Shown here in pieces: positions 1 to 6,062 of a DNA stretch of 11,617 nt. A program made the translations under genes and the position numbers. The notes beneath the pieces were generated by a model that was given only the letters and a program-made list of their open reading frames with translations, ran no database searches and was not told the DNA's origin. Every line of letters starts with the position of its first letter. Positions within the stretch are counted from its first letter, which is position 1. Source of the stretch: Serpentinimonas sp. (GTDB lineage Bacteria; Pseudomonadota; Gammaproteobacteria; Burkholderiales; Burkholderiaceae_C); contig JALOSG010000072.1 in NCBI GenBank assembly GCA_025458665.1, forward strand, positions 1 through 11,617, read 5' to 3'.

Positions 1-333
1 AACACCGCGAAGATCGAAATCGGGGCTGTCGATCTTAAAACTACAAACTTCCTGGTCGGCTTCACCGCACCTGTCGGCCCGGGCACGTTGCGCTTCTCCT
101 ATGTGGTTACAGACCTAAAGGACACAGGCACGGACCTGGGTGACGCCAAGCAGATTGCGGTGGGCTACAGCTACCCCTTGAGCAAGCGCACGTCCATCAA
201 CGCCAACGTCGCCAGGATTTCTGCCGACGACTCTTTCCTGAGCACCTCCTCCGGTGCCAACTCGGTATTGCCCTCCGCAGTGCGCATCAAAGAGCGCACT
301 GGGTACGAACTGGCCGTTCGCCACACTTTCTGA
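1..333 (+). CDS. Gram-negative porin, C-terminal fragment (5' end outside window)
   Basis: This is the last 110 codons of an outer-membrane porin. The reading frame is open from base 1, so the gene starts before the window. The fragment shows alternating hydrophobic and polar residues typical of transmembrane beta strands, a stretch matching the next porin (GYSYPLSKRT here, LLTYSLSKRT there), and a final strand ending YELAVRHTF. A terminal phenylalanine is the classic outer-membrane assembly signal recognised by the BAM complex. Burkholderiales porins of this family form general diffusion trimers. A strong terminator follows 39 bases after the stop, so this gene is transcribed separately from the porin downstream. 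The signal peptide and pore-lining loops lie outside the window, so substrate preference cannot be judged. The family assignment is firm; the specific role is unknown. Confidence 0.88.
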   Translation, partial: NTAKIEIGAVDLKTTNFLVGFTAPVGPGTLRFSYVVTDLKDTGTDLGDAKQIAVGYSYPLSKRTSINANVARISADDSFLSTSSGANSVLPSAVRIKERTGYELAVRHTF

Positions 334-372
334 ACCGGCGCCGGCTTGAGCCGGAACGCGGTGTAGTAGCGG

Positions 373-405
373 GACCTGCTTCGGCAACGAAGCAGGTCTT
401 TTTTT
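373..405 (+). terminator. Rho-independent terminator after first porin
   Basis: A perfect 11-bp stem (GACCTGCTTCG at 373-383 pairing with CGAAGCAGGTC at 388-398) closes a GCAA tetraloop of the stable GNRA type and is followed by seven T residues at 399-405. It ends transcription of the upstream porin. Confidence 0.95.
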
Positions 406-492
406 GGGCTTGAACAAACGCGGAGCCGCAGTACGTACGGCTGGCTACCGGACCCACATCCCATGGGTACGCTCCTTGCTTGTGGTAGGCGA

Positions 493-527
493 ACCAAGAA
501 GCCCGCCTGAGGGCTACGATTCTTGGT
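493..527 (+). repeat. Imperfect hairpin upstream of porin 2
   Basis: ACCAAGAA at 493-500 is the exact reverse complement of TTCTTGGT at 520-527. Inside it AGCCC (500-504) can pair with GGGCT (511-515), leaving a short asymmetric bulge. No T-tract follows, so it is not an intrinsic terminator. It may be an RNA structure or part of a protein binding region. Confidence 0.45.
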
Positions 528-529
528 CA

Positions 530-547
530 TGTTTCATAAATGAGACA
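530..547. promoter_or_regulatory. 18-bp imperfect palindrome, possible operator
   Basis: TGTTTCAT at 530-537 and ATGAGACA at 540-547 pair at seven of eight positions around a central AA. The symmetry and length suit a dimeric regulator. It is centred about 50 bases upstream of the promoter-like element at 586 and about 140 bases upstream of the porin start. I cannot name the regulator. Confidence 0.4.
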
Positions 548-585
548 CACTGAGCACCGTGATTCGGTATTTTCAGGGTTTTCCC

Positions 586-614
586 TTGGTGCCGATGCTG
601 CGTCGCAGTACGAT
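586..614 (+). promoter_or_regulatory. Candidate promoter of porin 2 (two readings)
   Basis: Reading one is a sigma-70 type promoter: TTGGTG at 586-591, a 17-base gap, then TACGAT at 609-614 (three and four of six consensus matches). Reading two is a weak sigma-54 type element: GG at 588-589 and GC at 600-601 with exactly ten bases between, but with CTGC instead of TTGC and TGCC instead of CACG. Either would give a leader of about 55-65 bases. Neither is strong, and the two overlap. Confidence 0.35.
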
Positions 615-676
615 GACACCAGTGTGAAGGTTTATTGAAACGCTCACATTCATTTCCAACCCTCCAAGGAAGCAAC

Positions 677-1672
677 ATGAAAAAGACTCTGATTGCCGCA
701 GCCGTTCTGGCCGCATCTGGCGCCGCCATGGCCCAATCCTCTGTCCAGATCTACGGTACCGTAGACCTGTGGGTGGGTTCCACCAAGGACACCGCTGTCA
801 GCAACCAGCGCACCACCAAAATCGACAGCAGCGGCCTTGACACCGCGAAACTCGGCTTCCGCGGCTCTGAAGATCTCGGCGGTGGTCTGAAAGCCAACTT
901 CAACCTGGAAGCACAAATCAGCCCCGATACCGGTGTTGGCCTGAACAACGGTTTTAACCGCATCTCTTGGCTGGGTCTGTCGGGCGGTTTCGGTGAAGTG
1001 CAACTGGGTAAAGTGTGGTCGGCATTCGACGACGCGTTCTTCCCCCTGCTGAACAACAAGGCCGCTATCGGCTTCATCGTTGCTCCTGGCCTGACTTACA
1101 ACGACCGTCCGAACAACAGCATCAAGTACATCTCCCCCGAGTTCGGCGGCTTCACCGCAACCGGTAGCTTCTCCCTGGGTGAGAACGGCACTGCCACCCG
1201 CGGCAACAGCAACATCAGCTCGCTGGCCGGTACCTACGCTGCCGATGCTTTCACCATCTCTGCCGCTACGCAGACCGAGAAACTGTTGAGCACTGGCGAA
1301 GACAAGCGCGCCAACTCCTTCATCGGCGGTTCGTACGACTTCGGCGTGGTGAGCGTCGTGGGTACCATCAAGCGCGGTGAAGAGACCACCGGTGCTACCG
1401 AAGTGAAGTTCAACGAGTACCAGTTTGGTGTGGTTGCTCCTCTTTCGGACGTGATGGACGTATCTTTCGGCTACGGCCGTTCGCAGTCCAAGATTGCTGG
1501 TATCGATCAAGAGAAAATTGCTTCTTTCGGTGCCCTGCTGACCTACTCGCTGTCCAAGCGCACCACCCTGTACACCGGCTTCACCCGCGCCAAGACCACG
1601 GACCAGACCGTGCCGGGTACTCCTTCCACCACGGCTACCCTGTACGCAGCCGGTATCAACCACAACTTCTAA
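677..1672 (+). CDS. Gram-negative outer-membrane porin
   Basis: This is a complete porin of 331 residues, a usual length for the Burkholderiales general porin family. It forms water-filled channels in the outer membrane, normally as a trimer of 16-stranded barrels. Residues 1-19 are a clear Sec signal peptide (MKKT, hydrophobic Ala-rich core, then AMA before Q20), and the mature chain opens with SSVQIYGTVDLWV, the usual first strand. The chain ends AGINHNF, with the terminal phenylalanine needed for barrel assembly. I chose the ATG at 677 rather than the in-frame ATG at 635 because AAGGA at 666-670 sits six bases before it and the signal peptide begins there. Codon use is more restricted and less GC-rich than in later genes, as expected of a highly expressed protein. 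It is a tandem paralogue of the upstream fragment, separated by a terminator. Pore specificity is unknown. Confidence 0.95.
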   Translation: MKKTLIAAAVLAASGAAMAQSSVQIYGTVDLWVGSTKDTAVSNQRTTKIDSSGLDTAKLGFRGSEDLGGGLKANFNLEAQISPDTGVGLNNGFNRISWLGLSGGFGEVQLGKVWSAFDDAFFPLLNNKAAIGFIVAPGLTYNDRPNNSIKYISPEFGGFTATGSFSLGENGTATRGNSNISSLAGTYAADAFTISAATQTEKLLSTGEDKRANSFIGGSYDFGVVSVVGTIKRGEETTGATEVKFNEYQFGVVAPLSDVMDVSFGYGRSQSKIAGIDQEKIASFGALLTYSLSKRTTLYTGFTRAKTTDQTVPGTPSTTATLYAAGINHNF

Positions 1673-1708
1673 CCCCGCGCGGCCTCCCAGCCGCTCTGGA
1701 GAAGTACC

Positions 1709-1738
1709 AGCCACCTGCACCCGCAGGTGGCTTTTTTT
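1709..1738 (+). terminator. Rho-independent terminator after porin 2
   Basis: A perfect 10-bp stem (AGCCACCTGC at 1709-1718 with GCAGGTGGCT at 1723-1732) closes an ACCC loop and runs straight into a T-tract ending at 1738. It insulates purU, which starts 22 bases later, from porin transcription. Confidence 0.95.
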
Positions 1739-1742
1739 CGTC

Positions 1743-1760
1743 TGCGACAATCGGCCCCCA
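1743..1760 (+). promoter_or_regulatory. Candidate extended -10 promoter of purU
   Basis: TGCGACAAT at 1743-1751 fits a TGn plus -10 pattern (GACAAT, four of six matches). It ends only eight bases before the purU ATG at 1760, and no purine-rich ribosome binding site lies in between. The previous terminator ends at 1738, so a purU promoter must lie in or overlap this short gap. The geometry implies a leaderless or almost leaderless mRNA. Confidence 0.4.
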
Positions 1761-2608
1761 TGGAGTTCACCTACGTTCTTACCCTGTCCTGCAAGGACAA
1801 ACCGGGCATCGTGCATGCGGTGTCGGGCTTTTTGCTGGAGCGCGGCGCCAATATCGAGGAAGCCGCCCAGTACAACGACCACGCCACGGGCCTGTTTTTC
1901 ATGCGGGTGCAGTTTGTCTGCGCGGGCGTGAGCCCGGCCGACTTGCACACACACACTGGCGAATTTGCCACGGCGCACGCTATGAACTGGGGCTTGCACC
2001 GCTTGCACCAGCCCATGCGCACGGTCATTCTGGTGAGCCAGCAGGGCCATTGCCTGAACGATTTGCTGTTCCGCTGGAAGTCCGGGCTGCTGCCGCTGGA
2101 CATACGCGCCATCGTGAGCAACCACCGGGACTTCTACCAGCTGGCGGCCAGCTACAACGTGCCGTTCCACCACATTCCCGTCACCGCGGCCACCAAGGCG
2201 CAGGCGGAGGCACGGCAGTTCGACATCATTGCGCAGGAAGAGGCCGAACTGGTGGTGCTGGCGCGCTATATGCAGATCCTGTCGGACGACCTGTGCCGCA
2301 AGCTCTCGGGCCGCGCCATCAACATCCACCACAGTTTCCTGCCCAGCTTCAAGGGCGCCAAGCCCTACTACCAGGCTCACGATCGGGGTGTGAAGCTCAT
2401 TGGCGCCACCGCGCACTACGTCACGGCCGACCTGGATGAAGGCCCCATCATCGAGCAGGATGTGGCCCGCGTGGACCACACCCACACCGTGGAAGACCTC
2501 ACCGCCATAGGCCGCGACACGGAAAGCCAGGTGCTGGCGCGTGCCGTGAAGTGGCACAGCGAACACCGCGTGCTGCTCAACGGCCACAAAACGGTGGTGT
2601 TCAAGTAA
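1760..2608 (+). CDS. purU: Formyltetrahydrofolate deformylase
   Basis: This cytoplasmic enzyme hydrolyses 10-formyltetrahydrofolate to formate and tetrahydrofolate, balancing the one-carbon pool. The 282 residues match the family length (280 in E. coli). An N-terminal ACT-type regulatory domain covers about residues 4-85 (opening YVLTLSCKDKPGIVHAV). A formyltransferase-fold catalytic domain follows, with the NIHHSFLP motif (N188, H190) and LDEGPII (D226), which correspond to the Asn-His-Asp catalytic set of the GART/PurU family. The ATG at 1760 is preferred over upstream in-frame codons because those overlap the terminator stem and the ACT domain begins right after it. The lysR gene follows after 15 bases, so the two are probably co-transcribed. 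In related bacteria purU can sit with sarcosine or glycine catabolism, where it disposes of surplus one-carbon units; whether that applies here is inference. Confidence 0.95.
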   Translation: MEFTYVLTLSCKDKPGIVHAVSGFLLERGANIEEAAQYNDHATGLFFMRVQFVCAGVSPADLHTHTGEFATAHAMNWGLHRLHQPMRTVILVSQQGHCLNDLLFRWKSGLLPLDIRAIVSNHRDFYQLAASYNVPFHHIPVTAATKAQAEARQFDIIAQEEAELVVLARYMQILSDDLCRKLSGRAINIHHSFLPSFKGAKPYYQAHDRGVKLIGATAHYVTADLDEGPIIEQDVARVDHTHTVEDLTAIGRDTESQVLARAVKWHSEHRVLLNGHKTVVFK

Positions 2609-2623
2609 GCCAGCACACCACAG

Positions 2624-3511
2624 ATGTCCGCCTCGCGCATCCCGCCCATCCAGTGCCTGCTCACGTTCGAGGCGCTGGCGCGGTTGCGCAGCGTCACGCA
2701 GGCGGCCGAGGAGCTGTGTGTCACGCCCAGTGCCGTGAGCCACCGGGTGCGCCAGCTGGAGCAGGTGCTGGGGGTGAAGCTGTTTGGCCGGGCGGATTTT
2801 TCTCTCACCACCGAAGGCATTGAATACCTCGCCCATGTGCGCGAAGGGCTGGCCACGCTGCAGAAATTCCCCAGCGCGCAGGCCAGCCCCGGCCGGCGCA
2901 AGCTGCGCCTGGCCATCACGCCCACGTTCGCGCGTTCGGTGCTCATGCCGCGCCTGCGCCAGTTTGCCGAGGCCTACCCCGAAATCGACCTGACCCTGCA
3001 GGTGAGCATTCCCCTGCTGGACGTGGTGGCCGAGGACGCCGACCTGACCATCCGCTACGGCACCGGCCGTTATGCCGATGTGGAGCACCTGTGTCTGTTG
3101 AAGGACACGGTGGTGCCGCTGGCTTCGCCTGCCTTTGTGCGCGAGTACGGCCCCTTTGTGGCGCCCGAAGACATGGAGGGCGTGCCCCTGTTGCGCAGCC
3201 CGCTGGAGCCCTGGCGCACCTGGTTTGCCGCGCACCGCCTGGACTGGGCCGAACCCACCGATGGCTCCCAGTTCAACGACATTGGCCTCATGTGCGATGG
3301 CGCTGCCGCCGGCATGGGGGTGGCGCTGGTGCGCCTGAAGCTGGGTGCGCCGTGGATGGAAAACGGCTCCCTGGTGCGGCTGGGCAACAGCCCTGTGTTC
3401 ACCCAGGCGGTGCCCAGCCCCCACGCCCACTACCTGTGCTGGCGCACTGGCACCATGGACCGCTGGGAGTGCAATGCATTTGCCGAGTGGCTGCGCAACG
3501 CCCTGAACTGA
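2624..3511 (+). CDS. LysR-family transcriptional regulator, GcvA-like
   Basis: This is a 295-residue LysR-type DNA-binding regulator of normal full length. Residues 9-68 form the winged helix-turn-helix (PIQCLLTFEALARLRSVTQA, then TPSAVSHRVRQLE as recognition helix, ending VKLFGR). The rest is a periplasmic-binding-protein-like effector domain, in which a small ligand normally tunes DNA binding. The HTH resembles the GcvA branch, which includes the glycine-cleavage regulator and many regulators of amino acid and amine genes. The gene starts 15 bases after purU with no clear ribosome binding site, which suggests co-transcription. It ends 73 bases before glcD, and a 15-bp T-N11-A type inverted repeat lies in that gap. 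It could therefore control glcD, itself, or both. LysR proteins more often regulate a divergent neighbour, but here everything is co-directional. Ligand and targets are not readable from sequence. Confidence 0.93.
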   Translation: MSASRIPPIQCLLTFEALARLRSVTQAAEELCVTPSAVSHRVRQLEQVLGVKLFGRADFSLTTEGIEYLAHVREGLATLQKFPSAQASPGRRKLRLAITPTFARSVLMPRLRQFAEAYPEIDLTLQVSIPLLDVVAEDADLTIRYGTGRYADVEHLCLLKDTVVPLASPAFVREYGPFVAPEDMEGVPLLRSPLEPWRTWFAAHRLDWAEPTDGSQFNDIGLMCDGAAAGMGVALVRLKLGAPWMENGSLVRLGNSPVFTQAVPSPHAHYLCWRTGTMDRWECNAFAEWLRNALN

Positions 3512-3535
3512 TGGTGTCGCGACCGGGAAGGTCTG

Positions 3536-3550
3536 TTGAAGATATTTCAA
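3536..3550. promoter_or_regulatory. LysR-box-like inverted repeat upstream of glcD
   Basis: TTGAA-GATAT-TTCAA is a perfect 5-bp inverted repeat that satisfies the T-N11-A rule of LysR regulators (T3537 and A3549). It lies between lysR and glcD, centred 42 bases before the glcD ATG. That position suits control of a promoter whose -10 is near 3572. Confidence 0.5.
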
Positions 3551-3571
3551 ACACGCCCGCGCCGCTTCTCC

Positions 3572-3585
3572 TAAACTGGCGGGCA
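3572..3585 (+). promoter_or_regulatory. Candidate -10 element of glcD, possible leaderless start
   Basis: TAAACT (four of six matches to TATAAT) ends seven bases before the glcD ATG. No Shine-Dalgarno sequence is visible in the gap, and no good -35 lies 17 bases upstream, which would suit a promoter needing an activator at 3536-3550. Start of transcription would fall at or next to the ATG. Confidence 0.3.
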
Positions 3586-5087
3586 TGAACGCTGCCACCT
3601 CCCCCGACCACGCCCAGGCACTGGCCCGTACCGCGCGCCAGGCCGATGTGGTGCGCGCCCTGGGCGCCGTGCTGCCCCCGGCCAACCTGCTCTATACGCT
3701 GGAAGACACGGTGCCCTACGAGTGCGATGGCCTGACCGCCTACCGCGAGCGCCCGCTGGCCGTGGCCCTGCCGGAAACCGAGGAGCAGGTGGCCGCCGTG
3801 CTGCGCACCTGCCACGCCCTGAAGGTGCCGGTGGTGGCCCGTGGTGCAGGTACCGGCCTGTCGGGCGGTGCCATGCCGCACGCCATGGGTGTGACGTTGT
3901 CTCTGGCGCGCTTCAACCAGATCCTGCACATAGACCCCCTGGCGCAAACCGCGGTGGTGCAGGCCGGTGTGCGCAACCTGGCCATTTCCGAAGCGGCCGC
4001 TCCTTACGGCCTGTACTACGCCCCCGACCCCAGCAGCCAGATTGCCTGCACCATAGGCGGCAACGTGGCGGAAAACTCGGGCGGTGTGCACTGCCTGAAG
4101 TACGGCCTCACGGTGCACAACATCCTGAAAGTGCGCGGCTTCACGGTGGAGGGCGAACCCATCACCTTCGGTGGCGAGGCGCTGGACCAGCCCGGCCTGG
4201 ATCTGCTGGCCGTGCTCATCGGTAGCGAAGGCATGCTGGCCGTGGCCATGGAAGTGACGGTGAAGCTGGTGCCCAAGCCGCAGCTGGCGCGCTGCATCAT
4301 GGCCAGCTTCGACGACGTGCGCAAGGCCGGCGATGCGGTGGCTTCCGTCATTGCGGCGGGCATCATTCCGGCCGGGCTGGAGATGATGGACAAGCCCATG
4401 ACCGCCGCTGTGGAAGATTTCGTGCACGCCGGCTACGACCTGAACGCCGAAGCCATTCTGCTGTGCGAGAGCGACGGCACCCCCGAAGAGGTGGAAGAGG
4501 AAATTGGCCGCATGAGCGAGGTGCTGCGCCAGGCCGGCGCCACCGCCATTTCCGTGAGCAAGGACGAGGCTGAGCGCCTGCGCTTCTGGAGCGGACGCAA
4601 GAACGCGTTCCCGGCCAGCGGGCGCATCAGCCCCGACTACATGTGCATGGACTCCACCATCCCGCGCAAGCGCCTGGCCGATATCCTGCTGGCCATTGCC
4701 GAGATGGAAAAGAAGTACCAGCTGCGCTGCGCCAACGTGTTCCATGCCGGCGACGGCAACCTGCACCCGCTCATCCTGTTCGATGCGAACGACCCCGACC
4801 AGCTGCACCGCTGCGAGCTGTTTGGTGCCGACATTCTGGAAACCAGCGTGGCCATGGGCGGCACGGTTACGGGCGAACACGGTGTGGGCGTGGAGAAGCT
4901 CAACAGCATGTGCGTGCAGTTCAGCGCCGAAGAGCGCGAGCAGATGTTTGGCGTGAAGCGCGCCTTCGACCCGCACGGCCTGCTCAACCCGGGCAAGGTC
5001 ATTCCCACCCTGAACCGCTGCGCCGAATACGGCAAGATGCTGGTGCGCGCGGGCAAGCTCTCGCACCCGGACCTGCCGCGCTTCTGA
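3585..5087 (+). CDS. glcD: Glycolate oxidase FAD-linked subunit / D-2-hydroxyacid dehydrogenase
   Basis: This is a 500-residue FAD enzyme, almost the same length as E. coli GlcD (499) and recognisably similar along its whole length. GlcD is the flavin subunit that oxidises glycolate to glyoxylate as part of GlcDEF. The N-terminal FAD-binding (PCMH) domain carries RGAGTGLSGG (R86-G95) and YAPDPSSQIACTIGGNVAEN. The C-terminal substrate domain carries HAGDGNLHPL (H387, H394) and GEHGVG (E431, H432), matching metal and substrate ligands in the D-lactate/D-2-hydroxyglutarate dehydrogenase superfamily, and ends with GLLNPGKVIP. Oddly, glcE and glcF do not follow; the next gene is a creatininase-family hydrolase. 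Either the partners lie elsewhere or this copy serves the local pathway on another 2-hydroxyacid. The start fits the E. coli alignment although no ribosome binding site is evident. Family certain; exact substrate open. Confidence 0.9.
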   Translation: MNAATSPDHAQALARTARQADVVRALGAVLPPANLLYTLEDTVPYECDGLTAYRERPLAVALPETEEQVAAVLRTCHALKVPVVARGAGTGLSGGAMPHAMGVTLSLARFNQILHIDPLAQTAVVQAGVRNLAISEAAAPYGLYYAPDPSSQIACTIGGNVAENSGGVHCLKYGLTVHNILKVRGFTVEGEPITFGGEALDQPGLDLLAVLIGSEGMLAVAMEVTVKLVPKPQLARCIMASFDDVRKAGDAVASVIAAGIIPAGLEMMDKPMTAAVEDFVHAGYDLNAEAILLCESDGTPEEVEEEIGRMSEVLRQAGATAISVSKDEAERLRFWSGRKNAFPASGRISPDYMCMDSTIPRKRLADILLAIAEMEKKYQLRCANVFHAGDGNLHPLILFDANDPDQLHRCELFGADILETSVAMGGTVTGEHGVGVEKLNSMCVQFSAEEREQMFGVKRAFDPHGLLNPGKVIPTLNRCAEYGKMLVRAGKLSHPDLPRF

Positions 5088-5100
5088 GTTTCCTGGCTGG

Positions 5101-5116
5101 TGGCATGCCGATTGCT
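5101..5116 (+). promoter_or_regulatory. Sigma-54-type -24/-12 promoter candidate before the creatininase-family gene
   Basis: TGGCATGCCGATTGCT has GG at 5102-5103 and GC at 5114-5115, exactly ten bases apart. It matches the sigma-54 consensus TGGCACG-N4-TTGCW at all but one informative position (T for C). Transcription would start about 5126-5127, so codons upstream of that could not be the translation start from this promoter. A competing reading is an extended -10, TGCTAAGCT at 5113-5121. No activator gene or clear enhancer site is in view. Confidence 0.5.
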
Positions 5117-5131
5117 AAGCTTCGGCATGCC
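5102..5131. repeat. Perfect 10-bp inverted repeat with 10-base spacer
   Basis: GGCATGCCGA at 5102-5111 is the exact reverse complement of TCGGCATGCC at 5122-5131. Each arm also contains the self-palindrome GGCATGCC, giving two identical sites 22 bp apart. It lies in the gap after glcD, overlaps the -24 element and covers the ATG at 5127. No T-tract follows, so it is not a classic terminator. An operator or RNA hairpin affecting translation are both possible. Confidence 0.6.
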
Positions 5132-6062
5132 CTCCATGTTTCCGCCGGCAACCCCACCGGCTTCCCCCCCAGCCCTTCCCCTGGCCCTTCCGCCTTCCCG
5201 CCGCTGGGCCGACTGCAGCGCCCGCACCTTCGCCCAGCTGGCCCAGAGCGGTGAGCTGGCCAAGACGGTGGCCGTGCTGCCGGTCGCGGCCATAGAACAG
5301 CATGGCCCACACCTGCCGCTCAGTGTGGATACCACCCTGGTGGAAGGGGTGGTGGACGCCTGCATTCCCCTGCTGCCCCCCAATCTGCCCGTGCTGTTCC
5401 TGCCTACGCAGGCGGTGGGCAAAAGCAACGAACATGCGCGCTATGCCGGCACCCTCACCCTGAGTGCCGACACCCTGCAGCGCCTCTGGATGGAGCTGGG
5501 CGCCTGCGTGGCAGCGGCCGGCGTGAAGAAGCTGCTGCTCCTGAACAGCCACGGCGGGCAGGTCACCGTCATGGAAACCGTGGCCCGCGAACTGCGTGTG
5601 GCGCACGACCTGCTGGTGGTGTCCACCAACTGGTTCAGCCTTCCCATGGCGCCCGAGGTACACGCCCTGTTCACGCCGCAGGAACACCGCTTTGGCATCC
5701 ACGCCGGCGATGTGGAAACCTCCATGATGCTGGCCCTGCAACCCGATGCGGTGGACATGGCGCAGGCGCAGGACTTTGCCAGCACCATGGCCACCCGCGC
5801 TGCCCAATACCCGCTGCTGGGCAACGGCGCCGCCAAGGTGGCCTGGCAGATGCAGGACCTGAACCCCTGGGGCGCTGCGGGCAATGCCACGCTGGCCACA
5901 GCCACCAAGGGCCACGCCGTGATCCAGGACGCCGCCGCCCGGCTGGCCGACCTGCTGCAGGAAGTGCACCGCCTGCCGCTGGACACGCTGCAGCCGGCCA
6001 CGGTGTGGTCCTCCGGTGCCGCAGGCCTGGCGGCGCCTCTTCCTGAGGTACCCCCCGCATGA
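5127..6062 (+). CDS. Creatininase-family metal-dependent amidohydrolase
   Basis: This cytoplasmic hydrolase cleaves amide-type bonds using a two-metal centre. Ligand motifs are present: LPVAAIEQHG (E57, H59), SVDTT (D68), LLNSHGGQ (H142) and HAGDVETSMMLAL (E197). In Pseudomonas creatininase the fourth motif reads HYEN, and that Glu is a metal ligand; here it is HGGQ, as in non-creatininase members such as FAPy deformylases and MftE-type peptidases. A true creatininase is therefore unlikely. It is 311 residues from this start, longer than the roughly 260 typical, with a Pro/Ala-rich N-terminus (about residues 6-25) and an extended C-terminus. The start is uncertain: GTG 5100, ATG 5127 and ATG 5136 are all in frame without a good ribosome binding site, and the promoter candidate excludes the GTG. 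Its stop overlaps the next start by four bases (ATGA), indicating translational coupling. The substrate is unknown. Confidence 0.88.
   Translation: MPSMFPPATPPASPPALPLALPPSRRWADCSARTFAQLAQSGELAKTVAVLPVAAIEQHGPHLPLSVDTTLVEGVVDACIPLLPPNLPVLFLPTQAVGKSNEHARYAGTLTLSADTLQRLWMELGACVAAAGVKKLLLLNSHGGQVTVMETVARELRVAHDLLVVSTNWFSLPMAPEVHALFTPQEHRFGIHAGDVETSMMLALQPDAVDMAQAQDFASTMATRAAQYPLLGNGAAKVAWQMQDLNPWGAAGNATLATATKGHAVIQDAAARLADLLQEVHRLPLDTLQPATVWSSGAAGLAAPLPEVPPA

Larger units (their letters stand above)
406..676 (+). other. Non-coding spacer between the two porins, rich in inverted repeats
   Basis: No convincing gene lies in these 271 bases. They hold an imperfect hairpin at 493-527, an 18-bp imperfect palindrome at 530-547, a promoter-like stretch at 586-614 and a ribosome binding site at 666-670. 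A 9-bp direct repeat CGCAGTACG occurs at 427-435 and 604-612. The spacer is long for this compact region and probably carries the control of the downstream porin. Confidence 0.6.

Noticed and set aside
635..676. ATG at 635 as start of porin 2
   Set aside because: It would place 14 polar residues before a perfect signal peptide, and the ribosome binding site at 666-670 points to 677.
650..3685. 1011-codon open frame on the minus strand spanning porin 2, purU and lysR
   Set aside because: It crosses three well-supported + strand genes and two strong terminators. Its composition (His, Gln, Arg, Gly rich) is what antisense of GC-biased codons produces, and it shows no domain motif.
5100..5126. 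GTG at 5100 as start of the creatininase-family gene
   Set aside because: It overlaps the -24 element and lies upstream of the expected transcription start; no ribosome binding site or family homology supports the extra nine residues.
5102..5131. Inverted repeat as an intrinsic terminator of glcD
   Set aside because: No T-tract follows the right arm, and the loop is ten bases; both porin terminators in this window show what a real one looks like here.
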